DNA from: Physcia stellaris
Taxonomy: Eukaryota > Ascomycota > Lecanoromycetes > Caliciales > Physciaceae
Assembly (NCBI GenBank): GCA_018902385.1
Contig: JABSSW010000015.1
Location: forward strand, 310,001-374,000
Length of the DNA stretch: 64,000 nt
Reading direction: 5' to 3'
Shown here one piece after another: positions 40,724 to 53,250 of this stretch (positions within the stretch are counted from its first letter, which is position 1; each line of letters starts with the position of its first letter). The notes below the pieces were generated by a model, which was given only the letters and a program-made list of their open reading frames with translations, made no database searches and was not told the DNA's origin. The translations under genes were made by a program, and so were the position numbers.

Positions 40724-41701
40724 TCACCATCTGCCGCCTCTACCCCTAAACCCACCTCTGAATCCTCCACCTCCCCCTCCCCTGAAGCCCCCTCCTCTCC
40801 CACCACCATACCCACCTCTTCCACCCCAGCCTCCCTCACCATCGTCCCTTCTTTCATCCTCATTCACGGCCTTTATAGGTGGAGGCCGGCCCTTCATATC
40901 CTTCTGTAGACTCTCGTACGTTTTCCTCATTTGTGCATATCCTAGATGCATCTTGCCGTAGAAGTGATCCGCCAATCTTCTATCATTGTCAAGCCTCGAT
41001 AAGTACGCCCCACAGACGTCGCAGACTTGAAGCTTTTGGTGGCCTGAAGGTCCAGATGTGTCAGAAAGTGATTTTAGCTCTCTTTCCTTTTCCTCCTTAG
41101 CGGCTTTCGCCGTGCGGATTTTGTGGAATTCGGTGACCGCGGTAGAGACGGATCCAGATTCGCCGAGGATTGAGATTTCGAGTAGACCTGTGTTTATCGA
41201 GCGTGAGAGGTCGGAGATTTGTTTCAGCTGTCCCGCGAATACTTGTCAGCGCATGCCCTTCCTAAATTTGAAAGGGACAACGCCAGGAAATTACTTACCA
41301 GATCATTCGTCTGCCGTATCTCGTCCGGCGTCTTCTCTAATCGCCTTTGCGCAGCATCGATCCGTCGATTACATTCGTCGATGTACTTCTGCATATCTCG
41401 CATATAGTCGTACTCGAATCCGAGTTTACCCTTTTCTGGTGATGCCTCATATTCGGACTTCAGGGGCTCGCTGTGCACCTTCGGGCAAGGCCCCAAATCT
41501 TGTTTTGTGTTCGTAAAAAGGTCGTGTGGACATGTTCCAACGAGGAACGAGCGGCAGACTTTTGGGTCTGAGAGGGAGAGTTGGGCGTGTCTGGAGGAAG
41601 CTCCAGCGCCCATGAGCTGCTCTAAGAGGTATTAGTTCGCTGGAAGAAAGCCGTGGACTCATGTTGAGCCTACCTAGCAGCTTCCTCTGTTCTGCTGCCA
41701 T
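40724..41701 (-). CDS. luc7: U1 snRNP-associated splicing factor Luc7
   Basis: Three exons, complement(join(40724..41227,41299..41621,41674..41701)), introns 52 and 71 nt, 284 residues. Luc7 is a U1 snRNP component that helps choose 5' splice sites. The conserved start MAAEQRKLLEQLMG is restored by joining the 28-nt first exon. The first zinc finger has the CCCH pattern VCRSFLVGTCPHDLF...CPKVH, then a coiled coil (YIDECNRRIDAAQRRLE), and the second C2H2 finger is VCDVCGAYLSRLDND...HFYGKMHLGY. The tail is a Gly/Arg repeat (GGYGGGRGGGFRGG) replacing the RS-like tail of animal homologues. It is divergent from the Gpi16 gene with only 234 bp between starts. Confidence 0.95.
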
Positions 41702-41935
41702 GTTGACGTCTCAAGTTTGACGATGTTCAAACAACAAAAGCTGCAGAGCGACCAAATTCTTGGAGGTGAGAAAGATCTGCCGAAAGCCTATTCGGCTAAC
41801 GGCTAGGCTTGTTCCTGAAAGCTTAAATTAACGGGCCGCTGCAGCCTTATGCACGTGTATTACTAGCGTCTTTCAGCTGCAGCAAGTCGCTTTAGGGCAA
41901 CGTCAACATTCTAGGTCATTGATCGAAATGCCAGC

Positions 41936-43833
41936 ATGAGATCAGTATACACTCTCCTCCTTCCTCTCCTTCTTTTTTATCTACGTGTTCTTGCAGACTC
42001 AGACTACCGAGAGAACCTTGTGCTTGAGCCGTTGACTCCAGCTCTCTTGCTCGCCTCCTTCAATTTTCGTAGCAATGCTTCTTTACAATCTTTCGAACAG
42101 CAACATTTCCGATTCATCCCACGTTCTCTGGGACAAATTCTACAGCATTCTAACACAAAGGAACTCCACTTAAGGTTCAGTACTGGAAGATGGGATGCCG
42201 AGAGCTGGGGTGCACGACCTTGGAGAGGATCTAAAGAAGGGGGAACAGGAGTGGAGCTTTGGGCCTGGGTCGAGGCAGAGACAGATGAGGAGTGAGGCGA
42301 TTTCCAATCACCGTTGAGATTACAGCTCTGAATTTAATGTAGGGCATTCGCACGATGGATAACCCTCAATCACGCCCTCTCTGGTCTGTTCTGCGCGTCC
42401 CTCAACTTCATCGATTCAACACGGACAACCAGACCTGTGATGACCTTCGAGCCCGCTGGAGATCACTCAAAATCATCGCGGTCAGATCTACACCTATTAC
42501 ATGGCACGCTACCCAGGGAAGTCGTATGCACCGAGAATCTCACCCCTTTCCTGAAACTACTTCCGTGCAAGGGTAAAGCCGGGATCTCAAGTCTGCTGGA
42601 TGGCCACAAGCTTTTTGATGCATCATGGCAAACAATGTCAATCGACGTAAAACCTGTCTGTCCTGGCGAGGGAGCCGAGTGCTATGTCGAGATGGAGCAG
42701 ACGGTTGACATGGTGCTTGATATTGAGCGTTCGAAGAGGCCTCGAGGTTGGTAGCAAGATCTCAATAAAAGCACGCGATGTTATTGCTGAAATCTTTAGA
42801 CAACCCGATACCACGCCCAGTGCCTCATGAAGATCTAGTCTGTGATAAGACAAAGCCATACGCGGAATTCGACGCTTGCTACCCTCTTGATGTATCTTCA
42901 GGCCAACCTTGGTCGTTGAGTGAGGTTTTCGGACGTCCAATCAAGGGTTCTTGTCTTGCTGTCGATTTCGCTGGGAAGCCTACCGAGTCAGTGTGCCTTA
43001 ATGTACCTCATCAGCGTGAGGTTTGGACCGCTGGAGACGCAATTGAGATGAAAAAAGCTTCCGGACAGTCAAGGTGTTTCACCTTACATGAGACTAATCT
43101 TTTTGAGATCAGCCTTCCCCAGCAATCCATCGAATTGAAAGCCCATCCTGAACCACCTCTATACGCCTCACGCTCCTTCACAGGTCATGGCCAGGAGCGT
43201 GGTGGTGTGCAGACTCTACTTACCAATCCCTCCAATACGGATGTAGTAGAACTCATCTATTTCGAAACCCTACCGTGGTTCATGAAGCCATACCTCCACA
43301 CCCTCACATCCCGGATATCCACTAGCGCTCTACCTGATCCTAACATTATCAAGTCAATTTACTACCGACCCGCCCTTGACCGCCGACGCGGGACTCAGCT
43401 CGAATGTCTGGTTTCCGTCCCTCCCGCGTCAACAGTTGTCTTAACCTACGACTTCGAGAAAGCTATCCTGAGGTACACAGAATACCCGCCGGATGCTAAT
43501 CGAGGCTTTGATGTAGCTCCAGCAGTGATTCGAATTCTTCCATCACCCAGCACTGGGCTAGACGATCAGTCAGAGGCGGTTTTCTTGCGGACAACAAGCC
43601 TACTCCTCCCGTTACCAACGCCAGATTTCAGTATGCCGTACAACGTGATCATATTGACGAGTACGGTGATGGCGTTAGCTTTTGGAATGGTGTTCAATCT
43701 TTTGGTTAGGCGATTTGTTGGTGCCGATGAGGTGGAAGGGTATGACTTAAGTAAGATTAGATCGAGGATCAGAGGCAGGATTATGGTCATCAAGGATAGG
43801 TTGTGGGGAGGGGGAGAGAAGAAGGTCCAGTGA
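41936..43833 (+). CDS. gpi16: GPI transamidase subunit Gpi16/PIG-T
   Basis: Three exons, join(41936..42291,42343..42746,42800..43833), 597 residues, matching family length. Gpi16 is an ER-membrane subunit of the complex that attaches GPI anchors to proteins. Residues 1-20 (MRSVYTLLLPLLLFYLRVLA) are a signal peptide. The luminal domain includes YRENLVLEPLTPALLLASF, GRWDAESWGARPW, LLPCKGKAGISSLL and the GRPIKGSCLAVD region; PWFMKPYLHTL and SPSTGLDDQSEA are also family-like. One C-terminal transmembrane helix (VIILTSTVMALAFGMVFNLL) is followed by a basic cytosolic tail ending KKVQ, a lysine-type ER retrieval signal. A few Cys are placed as in PIG-T, where one bonds to Gpi8. Confidence 0.95.
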
Positions 43834-44222
43834 CCGAACTGTGTAGACATGTACCTTATTTTCAGCCGTCTCCTGATTCATGAACATGTAAGATTCGAAA
43901 TCGAATTAATTTTCCATTCAACTGTCTAATTACAGTACTTAGACTCCCATTCCGCAACGCCTTTGCGCCCGCGACGCCAAAATGACTGGAACTGCGAGTC
44001 CAAGACAACTTTACTGTATTTGTAACGCCCTGATCGTGACTGGGAGTCTCAAACGCAATAATTGAACCAGTGGCAAAGAAATTGAGTGTTCAGTCAGCCA
44101 TCCCCACAAACGTGCCACCAAACCGTTAGCATGGCCGCTACGAAAGCTACCCAACCCCACAAACAGACAACACAAAAGCCGCCCTTTTCCCTTCCGTCGA
44201 CCCTTCAATCCCGCTTGCACGA
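43834..44222. other. Intergenic between convergent genes
   Basis: 389 bp of 3' flanks of the gpi16 and bye1-like genes. No other feature seen. Confidence 0.5.
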
Positions 44223-47029
44223 CTACCACCCACCCGGTTCAGCCTGCTGCTGCTTAACTTGCAGTATATCCGTCAGCATCTTGAAATCATTACGTGTCGC
44301 TGGTATGCTTTCGAGCGTCTCTCTTAAAATCGAGAATTCGTGTATCCTTGTATTGGGCGCTTGCTTGATGAGCTCTTGCACCGAGTTGCTCAGCGCCAGC
44401 TCGCCGAGTGCTTGGCGCGCAGCATCCATGCCGACTGGCCCAGCGTGGGGCGGGGAGGTTGCGCATGTTGTGGTTGCTGCTGCTGCTGCTGCTGTTGTGG
44501 AGGTGGCATGAATCCTTGCTGCTGCTGAGGCGGACTCCCGCCGTTGTTGTAGGGAGAAACTTGATTCTGGGATGTCCCATAAGGGTGGCCCGGCACTGGA
44601 GATGGTTGGGGGGCCATTGGGGTTTGATTTAGTGGGAAGCCACCAGGGTGATGTGCTGGTTGTGCCGGTGTTCCGGGGCTTGCCGCAGCGCCCATGCCGT
44701 CGACGTGTGGTGTCGCCTGTGCAGAGGGAGCGTCGGGGTTGGAGCGAACGACCATGGTGAGCAACAGCATTCGTTCGGGTACTGGATCTTCGATCGTGCA
44801 TTGCTCGAGAAGTTCGATGAAATCTGGCTTTTTGGTGGCACCAGCCTCCAGAGGCACAAGATAGGTATCTTTGACGGCTGCATTACCTTGGGTCCCGACG
44901 ACGCCATAGCGCTTTCGATCAGTGAAGTACCAGAAAAGTTTATCGAATTCGCTCCGAGCTCCCTCGTCATCAGCTGGTGAAATTGCCAGGACGGTGACAT
45001 CTGTGGTGTTGCTGTAGCGGAGGCCGCAAATATACTCGCTAGCGCGGTCAATGTCGATACGGCCATCGATAAGGAGGTTGCTGGGCACAATTTCAGGCCA
45101 CGAGAACTTCGGACTCAAATTAAATCCAGCGACAAATTTGCCAGTTCCGTTAAACCCTGCAACGTTCGCCATCGCCATTTTACCTCGCCACACTGGCGCA
45201 TCCGGGTCCGCAGCGTAGTCGATAGGCGAATATGGCTCCTCGTCTTCCGGCTCTTCATCTTTGAGAAGATGATCGATCTCAGGATCGGTCTGGATGGGCT
45301 TCTGCTGCTCATCTTGTTGAGGCGGTACTTGTTGGTATTGACCGTCTGCCGTGGGTCCGCTCACACTTGACCAGACATTCTGGATATTGAAAGCTGAAGA
45401 TGGTTGTTTCTCAAGGCTAGCAGGAGGTCGAGCATTGGTGTCAACGGTCAAAGGCTCGCCAGCAGGGGCGGGGAGATTCTGCTCTCTGACAGTTTCGGGC
45501 AGCTCAACAGACACTGGACTAACCGGGCTTTTGTCTTGCGGACTGTCTAATTTCGGGACGTTGGGGTCGACCAGAGATTCTCTTCTCCTTACTGGAGCTG
45601 GCGCAAACACTGAATCTGATCCCAAAGTCATCTGCACATCGTCTCCAACCAATTCTTCCCCCTTGTGTGTTCTTCTGATCCTTGGCCCTTCTTCTTGCTG
45701 GATGATATGTTGTTTCTCTGCATTGTTTTTGATTTCGGCCGTTTTCTCTTGCAGCTCTTTGCTTGCCATATCCTGAGATGTCATCTTTGAGAGCTCGTTC
45801 GGCGATAGCACGCCATTAAGAAGGCGGTCTCTAAGTTCCACATTGTTCTTTACGTTATGGCTGATGGACCGGAACTGTTCTCCATACTTGGTGCTTGGCT
45901 TCGGCAGGTTACCCCAGAAATTGAGGTATACAGCGTACTCAACAGAAAGGCCGATTTTGTTACCAAGTTCTTCAGCGGTTTGACCGGGCTGAAGCTTGAA
46001 GCTGCCCTGGTTTTGGGCTTGCTTGGTAGAATCTACGAATAACTTTACTAAGGCCGTAGCAATACGCTTCCTATCCTCGCTCTGTAGATCATCAATATTT
46101 TCCACAAGTTCAGTCTGCAACGATACTCCTGAAGTCGATGTACGTTTTGGTGTTGGCGGAACTATAGAATCCTTACGCCGTGGAGAAGGGGGAACCCGAG
46201 GAGCTTTGACATCAATCGGACTCGACACTTTTCGTACTTTGGCCTGTGGTTCCTGTGTAAGATTAGTTGCTTGCTACCACCGAAGGGGTTTCGTGAATAC
46301 TTACAGGTGGCGCAACTTCCTTTGACGCGCTCACCGTCTCCTCTGGCAATTTGCGCTTCTGTCCGACTACTTCTGCCTTCGGAGTCTGGGGGGGCACTTC
46401 ATTCCTGGGTGGTGCCGCAGTAACAGCGCCATTGCTCTTAGGTTCATCCTTCTTGGCTTCACTAGGCCGTCCCCTTTTACCTTTCTTGCCTCTGCGTTTT
46501 CGACCCCTCCTCTCTGCTTCCTCACGCTCTCTCTGCTGGGCACGTTCCTCCCAAGGTCGTTCGCCACGGGCGACCTTAGCTAGAAGCTCCTTGTGGTCCT
46601 CTGGCTTGCAAAGCTCGCAGAAATACTGATCTGGCAATTCTTCCGGAATCTCTGATATTTCCATGCACTCATTGTGTTGCCAGGCGTCGCAGTTGTCACA
46701 GACAACCATAACACGATCGTCATCCTCATCTTCTTCGACGTAGCCGCAGATACAGCGTATAATGGCATCGGCTTCGTCTTCGTCAGGAGGAGGTGAGGGT
46801 TCGTTGACGGGTTGTTTTGCTTTTGCACCTTTCCCTTTCGCGCCGCGCTTGGTCGCCGATACTGGAGTCTCAGGAGCGTCAAGGTTCTTGGTGTGCTGAC
46901 CTTTCGTGGCACGACCTGATCTTCTTATCTCATCTGTCAACAACCACGTTAGCAATGTCGTAAACAGTATCGTTGGAGCTGCTTCGACCCCGCGTAGCGG
47001 AACGCGAATGATGTACACTCACCTGCCAT
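44223..47029 (-). CDS. bye1: Bye1-like transcription factor (PHD, TFIIS-central, SPOC), C-terminal frame disturbed
   Basis: Exons complement(join(44223..46252,46305..46933,47023..47029)); the first coding exon has 7 nt (ATG GCA G). Bye1 binds RNA polymerase II and H3K4me3. The PHD finger (CICGYVEEDEDDDRVM, CDNCDAWQHNECM, YFCELC) lies near residues 57-105, followed by a basic nuclear stretch, a TFIIS central domain (DLQSEDRKRIATALVKLFVD...LLNGVLSPNELSKM) and a SPOC domain (PVWRGKMAMANVAGF...WPEIVPSNLLIDGRI). After a polyQ tract the frame runs to a stop at 44390 (832 residues). The next frame carries a conserved-looking tail (DAARQALGELALSNSVQEL...RNDFKMLTDIL) to 44223, so a frame break or undetected intron lies at about 44400-44480. 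Confidence 0.88.
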
Positions 47030-47525
47030 TTTTCAATGAAGCTCAATGATCTACGCATACGGTTTGATAGCGGTATATGACTTGATATTCTCTACTCCAC
47101 GACGTAGTACTCGAGGCCCAAAGCAGGTCTAGCTACAGAAGTACAAAATAATGTCCTTCGCGCTTTTTGGAACCTGAAGCCGCGTATCTGCAAACCACGA
47201 CACGATCTCAGATAATGAAGGCCCTGATCCTGCCCGGCTACCAGACACCAGAAGACCTCCTTCCCAGTAACCCTCGTGGAAAGACTTCACGTCTAACAGT
47301 ATCGAAACAGGCTTGAGGCGTAGAGTGTTCACGTTAATCTTGGGCTAAGCGAAGACTTTGGTGTGATCTGCTGGAGCTTTTTGCTGTGGTACTTGAGGCG
47401 TGATGGTAAGGAGGGAGGGTTGTCGCAACGGAAAAGCAATGAAGTGAGGAGAATCGGAGCTCATTTAGCGTGGTTGGGAATCACGCACTGATTGGTTGAA
47501 GGTTGCATTAGTAAGCATGCCCCGC
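47030..47525. other. Intergenic, bye1 promoter up to the transposon
   Basis: 496 bp between the bye1-like start and the left end of the TIR element. A reverse ORF 47129..47332 is not supported. Confidence 0.5.
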
Positions 47526-47617
47526 ATCCCCTCCGCATCCAATTAGTGAAATTTCGCGTGATTATTTCGTGATCTTCCCCTCCCACCTGCAATCATCATT
47601 ACTCCATCAATATTACG
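47526..47617 (+). repeat. Left terminal inverted repeat
   Basis: Pairs with 55782-55871 in reverse orientation; the first 29 bases are identical, and ACTCCATCA near the inner end matches ACTCCACCA. It still contains CCCC, CC and CT sites, unlike the interior. Confidence 0.85.
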
Positions 47618-48731
47618 TCTATTCTGATCATTGCGACGTCGTTTGAATCGTTTAAATCGAATCTATTACATCATATAAACAACATGTCATTTGCTGAGTC
47701 AACATCTGAGTTAGTCATCGTGCAAAAAAAGAAAAAACACGCATCGATGCAAACGCTCTCATTTCGAAATCGAAAAAACGACGTTTCACTGTATTGAAGC
47801 AGAAAAAGTCGTTCAAACGTTTGAATTTGATTATACATTTTTTATTACATTTATTTATCGATCATTTCAATTGGATCACGCTTGTATGACGTCTTGAAAG
47901 CTCGTTCAGTTGTTTTTGTTTTTTTTGCAATCGATATTCGATTTATTGTTACATCACATCAATCAGACGATTTATATCAAAAAAATCAATTGAAATGCAC
48001 TCACTATGATGAAATTACGTCAATGAATTGTTATACGCATTTTCATGACTCAACATTTTGCAAAAAACGCAACAATTCAATCATTTTGATTTCAGGAAAA
48101 TTTTCACAAATCATCATTCAATCGCGGTCGATATCAGATCATTGAAAATCATTTGAACGTTGAATTTAATCAACAAAAATCATACAATAATGCATCATGA
48201 TTTTGAAAAATCGAAAACGTTTTGAACGTTTTCAGATCTCAATTATATTTGTTTATTCGTTTTGAAAATCATTTTGCAATTGACGAATTCGCAATCGAAT
48301 TTCACGATCGTATGAGTAACAAATTTCGTTTGTCACACAAATCAACGAAAAAGAATTTCGTTTTATACGTTTTGATCGATAATAAAAACATTTTACACGA
48401 TTTCATGATGTGAAAATCTCGCGATGATTTCGAATATCATAAAAACGATATCACGATCGATATATTTTCAAAAACGACTCGAAAACGCAAAAAAAACATT
48501 ATCGAAATCATTGTTACGACGATTAATTTTGCATTTACGAAAAAAATAATATATATTTTTTGCGAACGAATTACACGCAATTTACGTCATCAGCATTTCG
48601 TTTGTTTTATCGACAATTTTTTCACGAATTTTCATTTCGTCAGAATTTTTTTGATTTTCAATGTCGATATTTGTGACATTGTACGAGACAACGCATCTAA
48701 TATATCACTGAAATTGAAAAAAATAACTGTT
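47618..48731. other. Hypermutated left interior of the TIR element
   Basis: AT-rich with GG/CC almost absent (for example only two in 47881-48240) but CpG common. ORFs here are short and their translations nearly lack Gly, Pro and Trp. No gene supported. Confidence 0.7.
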
Positions 48732-48736
48732 GCAAA
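48732..48736 (+). repeat. Left 5-bp target-site duplication GCAAA
   Basis: GCAAA directly precedes the 5' LTR and the same five bases directly follow the 3' LTR at 54934-54938, as expected from integrase-mediated insertion. Confidence 0.9.
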
Positions 48737-49034
48737 TGTAAAGACATTCAGAGTTCAGATTTGCAGACAATGCGAGCCGAATCTCGCCAAGCAAATTCGA
48801 AACATCAGACCGATTACATCGCGAGACGAGCAATTTCGATTTGCAATTAGCAAAACTCACATTTCGGATATCGCATGAATATTCATGCGCGAAAGTCTGC
48901 GAATTCGTACAATTCAACAAATTAATTGTTTATATAATTGAAAGTCTGCAAAGCAATTAATTCAGCAATTATTAGTTTAATCATACAATCGTCTCTGCTA
49001 TACATTTTTGATGTCACATCTTTTGAGTCTTACA
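48737..49034 (+). repeat. 5' LTR
   Basis: 298 bp, about 88% identical to 54637-54933 over its whole length, with one single-base gap near the start. Differences are transitions only. Confidence 0.93.
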
Positions 49035-52000
49035 TTCTAATAATTACAATAATCATCAAATTAGCATCACTCGTGTATAGCTAGCAGTCAAGCAGTTGAG
49101 TATTCTCGTTGATCGAACGCGCTTATCTTTCTTTCAGAATTCGATTTGAACGAGAAATCGATTCTACGAGAATTCGGACGAGAAACGATCAGAATCAGAT
49201 CGAGAATGAAAAATTTACATCATACAATTAAGTATCGCAATCATGACTTATTGTACTGTTCTATTATCACGTATCGTTCAATCTAGAAAGCAAACATGAG
49301 CTCGAAAAACTAAAAATCTCAACGCAAAATTTCAGAAGCATGCTATTCAATACAATGAAAAGTTTACAATTACAGCAAGCAGTCTCAATCATTCGATTTC
49401 ATTGACATTTTCAGCGATAAGCGTCAGTCACTTCAAATCTCGATTATTCATAACAATATCGACAAATCAAAAACGTCAAAACGATTGGAAAAGTCTGCGC
49501 AACTTGTCGAAATATTCATTCAAAATGAATTTTCGATCTTTCAAATCACGAAGAACAACGCGAGAAGCAACGATTTCAGCCGATTCACTCGCAACTTCGA
49601 GCATCAAACGTCAGAATATCAAGAACGTCTTGAAAACTAAATCAGATCGTGATCACGACAAGAACTCGAAACAATACATTTTAGCTAAAACATCAATGCA
49701 TTCACAAGAGCAAATCGAATGCTGATCTGAACAGAAAGTTTCATCGACGATTGCGAGATCGCATGAATACAATGTCATTCAAAATCAAAATGACGATAAA
49801 AAATTCACATTCGATATGACTAACAAAGAGTCAATCAAAATACACTGTATCATCGACATTTCGACAGCGAAGATGTTGATTCTGTAAAATGTTGATTTTG
49901 CAAGAGCTGATCCTGAAAAGTCTCATATTGTTTCATCAAAAAATGTTGATTTTGCAAAAATTGATCTTGCAAACGATAAAACAAATGAGTGTTTCGATCA
50001 TTTTCAATCAAGTTCGCATAACGAAAACCTCAATAATCAAGCAATATTCAATAGCAACGACAGTTCTTTTGCGACGAGCACTGCTGACATAATCATCAAG
50101 CGTTGTCGCAAAAAGTTCTGCATGACTGATTGCAATAAAAAAATCAATTCAAAGTAATGTTTTCGCTGAATTCAAAAACAATTTCATTTCAAATTTTTAG
50201 TCACGAGATTGCAATTTTAAACAATCGTCAATTCAGATTTTCGACGTCTGCTTCGTACGAATATCATTCTTGAACGAAAACGATCGCGAACGCTTTTTTA
50301 ACGAAAACTTCTGAAAGTTGATTTGAATCAATCGATTTCGTGAAACTGCTTTAGATGCATCAAAATCAGAATGAATATATCGATCAAATTCGATCTTGAC
50401 ACTTCTCGATGCAAATCTCTTCATGATAAACTGTTTCGAACACATCGAATCGAAAAAATCAGTCGATTCTATTATTTATAGTCAGAATAAAATCTTCATT
50501 GTATTCGTACGAGTACTTCATGACGAAAACACGATTTCGAACGAGACGCATATCGAGCAACGATGTCAAACAGCTTATTTTTGTCGAAAATCGAAAACAT
50601 ATGCAGAAACATCAAGAAAGTTGCGAATTTGACGAATTATGAATTTGACAAACATACAATTCGCTCAATGAAAATGCAACAAATCTGAAAAAGCATGCGA
50701 TATGTCTGACGAATTCACAACGAATCACGAAAGCATGCAACAAGATTTGCAGCTGAGCAAAAAATCACACTCTAATTCTATCTACTTTTTATCGAAAAAT
50801 GATTAATAGTCTTGAAAATCTATTTGCGCAGTTATCTGAGAAACGCTCGATCGAACTTGAAGTCGAACAAAAAAACATCGTACAAGACATCAATCTATCA
50901 TTTGATCAGAAATCGCTCGACGAAAGCGTCAATTTTATCGTCTGATTGCCCGACGACGACGTCGCAATTTGTACAGATTTAGCATTTACGTGCAGCGTAC
51001 AACAAACTTCGCGTAAAACAAATGACAAACACAAGCGACGTCAAAACGAAATATATCGCTCTGCGAAGCTTCATTATTTGTACAGATTTTATGATTGCGC
51101 ATGAGCAACGAATTTCGCAACTACAAATTTTCATATGATTGAGACATGCGACATGCGACAAATTTCGCATAAAACAAAGTACAAACGTCAGACGTCGTTG
51201 ACGTCGATGAAGCAAATTGTTGAATACATTCATTTTTTGTCACGTTGATTCGTCTGCAAATAGATTTTCGACGAAACGTTTGAATTTATACGTTATAATG
51301 TATTCGGACAAAAATCATACATTTCACGAATCATAGCACAAATCGTTCTCGCTGTTTTTTCTCAGAATGTGCAGACGCGAAAGCAAAAAAAGCTCGTCGT
51401 TTTTTCGAAATAAAAAAGAATGAATCGCTGTACAACTATGATTAGCATCGAGAAATGTATCTGATACTTTCGATTTCTTGAGATTGTACAAGACTACAAA
51501 TATCAACACAAGAAACTTCAATAAATTTGATTTTTAATTTCATGCTAAAGAACAAGCAAAACTTCACATGAAAAAAGAAAGCAATTGTCAAAACGACTTT
51601 TCAATTCGAATTTTCGAATTTTTCAACGTCGACGAAACGTCTTTCATGAAATATTTTAGCAATTATTTTACAGCAATTCGAGTCGATTAAATCGTTCACG
51701 TGAAAATCGACGCTCAAAACAAAACAATAAGTCTTACTTTTCGCAAAGAATATGTCATCAATGCGACAAGTTCACAAAGAATTTCTGATCATAAAGATCA
51801 TCGAAATCTCAGCAAGCATGACAGGCGACTCGATGAAAAAATCATTGAAAAAAAATTTCGAAACAATCGTCAGTTTGACGTTTTGCGACGGTCTTTGCAA
51901 ACATCTCGATCAATACGAGTCTGCTAAATGAGAAAATCACGATTACAGTGATTCTTCAAGTCATTTCGATGCGACTCAAACAGCGATGCAAAGATCAAAT

Positions 52001-52689
52001 CAAAAAATTATGTATTTTTCGAATGATTTTCAAAAAAAAAATTATAGACTTTTCGAGAAACTTTTGACAACGAAAACTAATTCTTCGAATGATCTCGTTA
52101 AAAAAAGCGAAGAGAACAATTCTTCGAATGATTTTTTTGCTGTTTTCGATTGTCGCATCAGACGTGATCGTCGATGAGTAAAGTAATACTGATAATGCGC
52201 GAATTTTCGAGTCTGATCAATGAGTGACTGAGCAGAAGATATCAAGAATCTGAAAGTAAAATAAACAATGACGACGATTTTCGATGTTTGAATCCGTTCA
52301 TTGTTAAGCATTGACGACGACTTTCAAACTCATACATAAATGATTTGATCTGCTCATTGTCGCAAACTTCGTGCGCGTTTCTAAATGAAACAAAAATTAA
52401 TTATTTTTGATATGATCACACTCGCATTGACAAAAAATGTAAACGAAATTGAAAATTCAACATGCAATTGCTTTACGTGCCATCAAGTCTTAAAAAGAAA
52501 AAGTCATTCGTGCGAAACAATTTTTGATCGAACATTTCGATGAAGACATCTTGAAATCAATACGAAAATATTGTAAATCGAATAAAGTCATAAAAAAAAA
52601 ATCGTTCATACAGACAATTTCTGATCGAATCTTCGATGTGAACGCATCTGATCGAACATTTTGATAAAAAACATTTCAAAACTTATGTC

Positions 52690-53250
52690 GATCAAATGAA
52701 ACAAACAAACAAAATGATCGATCAAACATCGAACATGATTCAAACATGCGAACAAAAATCAAAAATTGCAAAATATAATGTTTTTGCAAACATCTTGACG
52801 ATATTCGAGCATGTAAACAAAAATCAAAAAATATTATGAAATCACAAATTGCGAAACATATAAATCAGTGCAAACATTTCGTCATGATTTCTGTATACTT
52901 TCATGTGTAATGCGCAAATTGAAATCGAAACATAAATCAATTGACAAAATATCTCGTTCAAATTGAAACATACGAAAAAAGTCAAATCACGAAACATGCG
53001 TGAACAAAACTCAGCATTTTATCATATTTTTGCGCGAACAACGATCGAAAACTGCGAGACATATAAATCGTGCAAACGTTTCGTTAAAATCTGAACATGT
53101 TAAAGCGTACAGAAGAAGTCAAACGACGAAACATGCGTCAATGACATCTCGTCATATTTTAACATGTGCGTAAAATCACAAATTGCAAAATATAAATCGT
53201 TGCAAACATTTTGACAGAATCTAAACATGCGAACATGAATCGAAAATATG
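52690..53250. repeat. Degenerate tandem repeat inside the retrotransposon
   Basis: A phrase like AAATTGCGAAACATATAAATC followed by GTGCAAAC and TTTCG or TTTTG recurs near 52846, 53045 and 53175, with related copies before 52800. Copies are diverged, so unit length (about 130-200 bp) is approximate. Confidence 0.55.
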
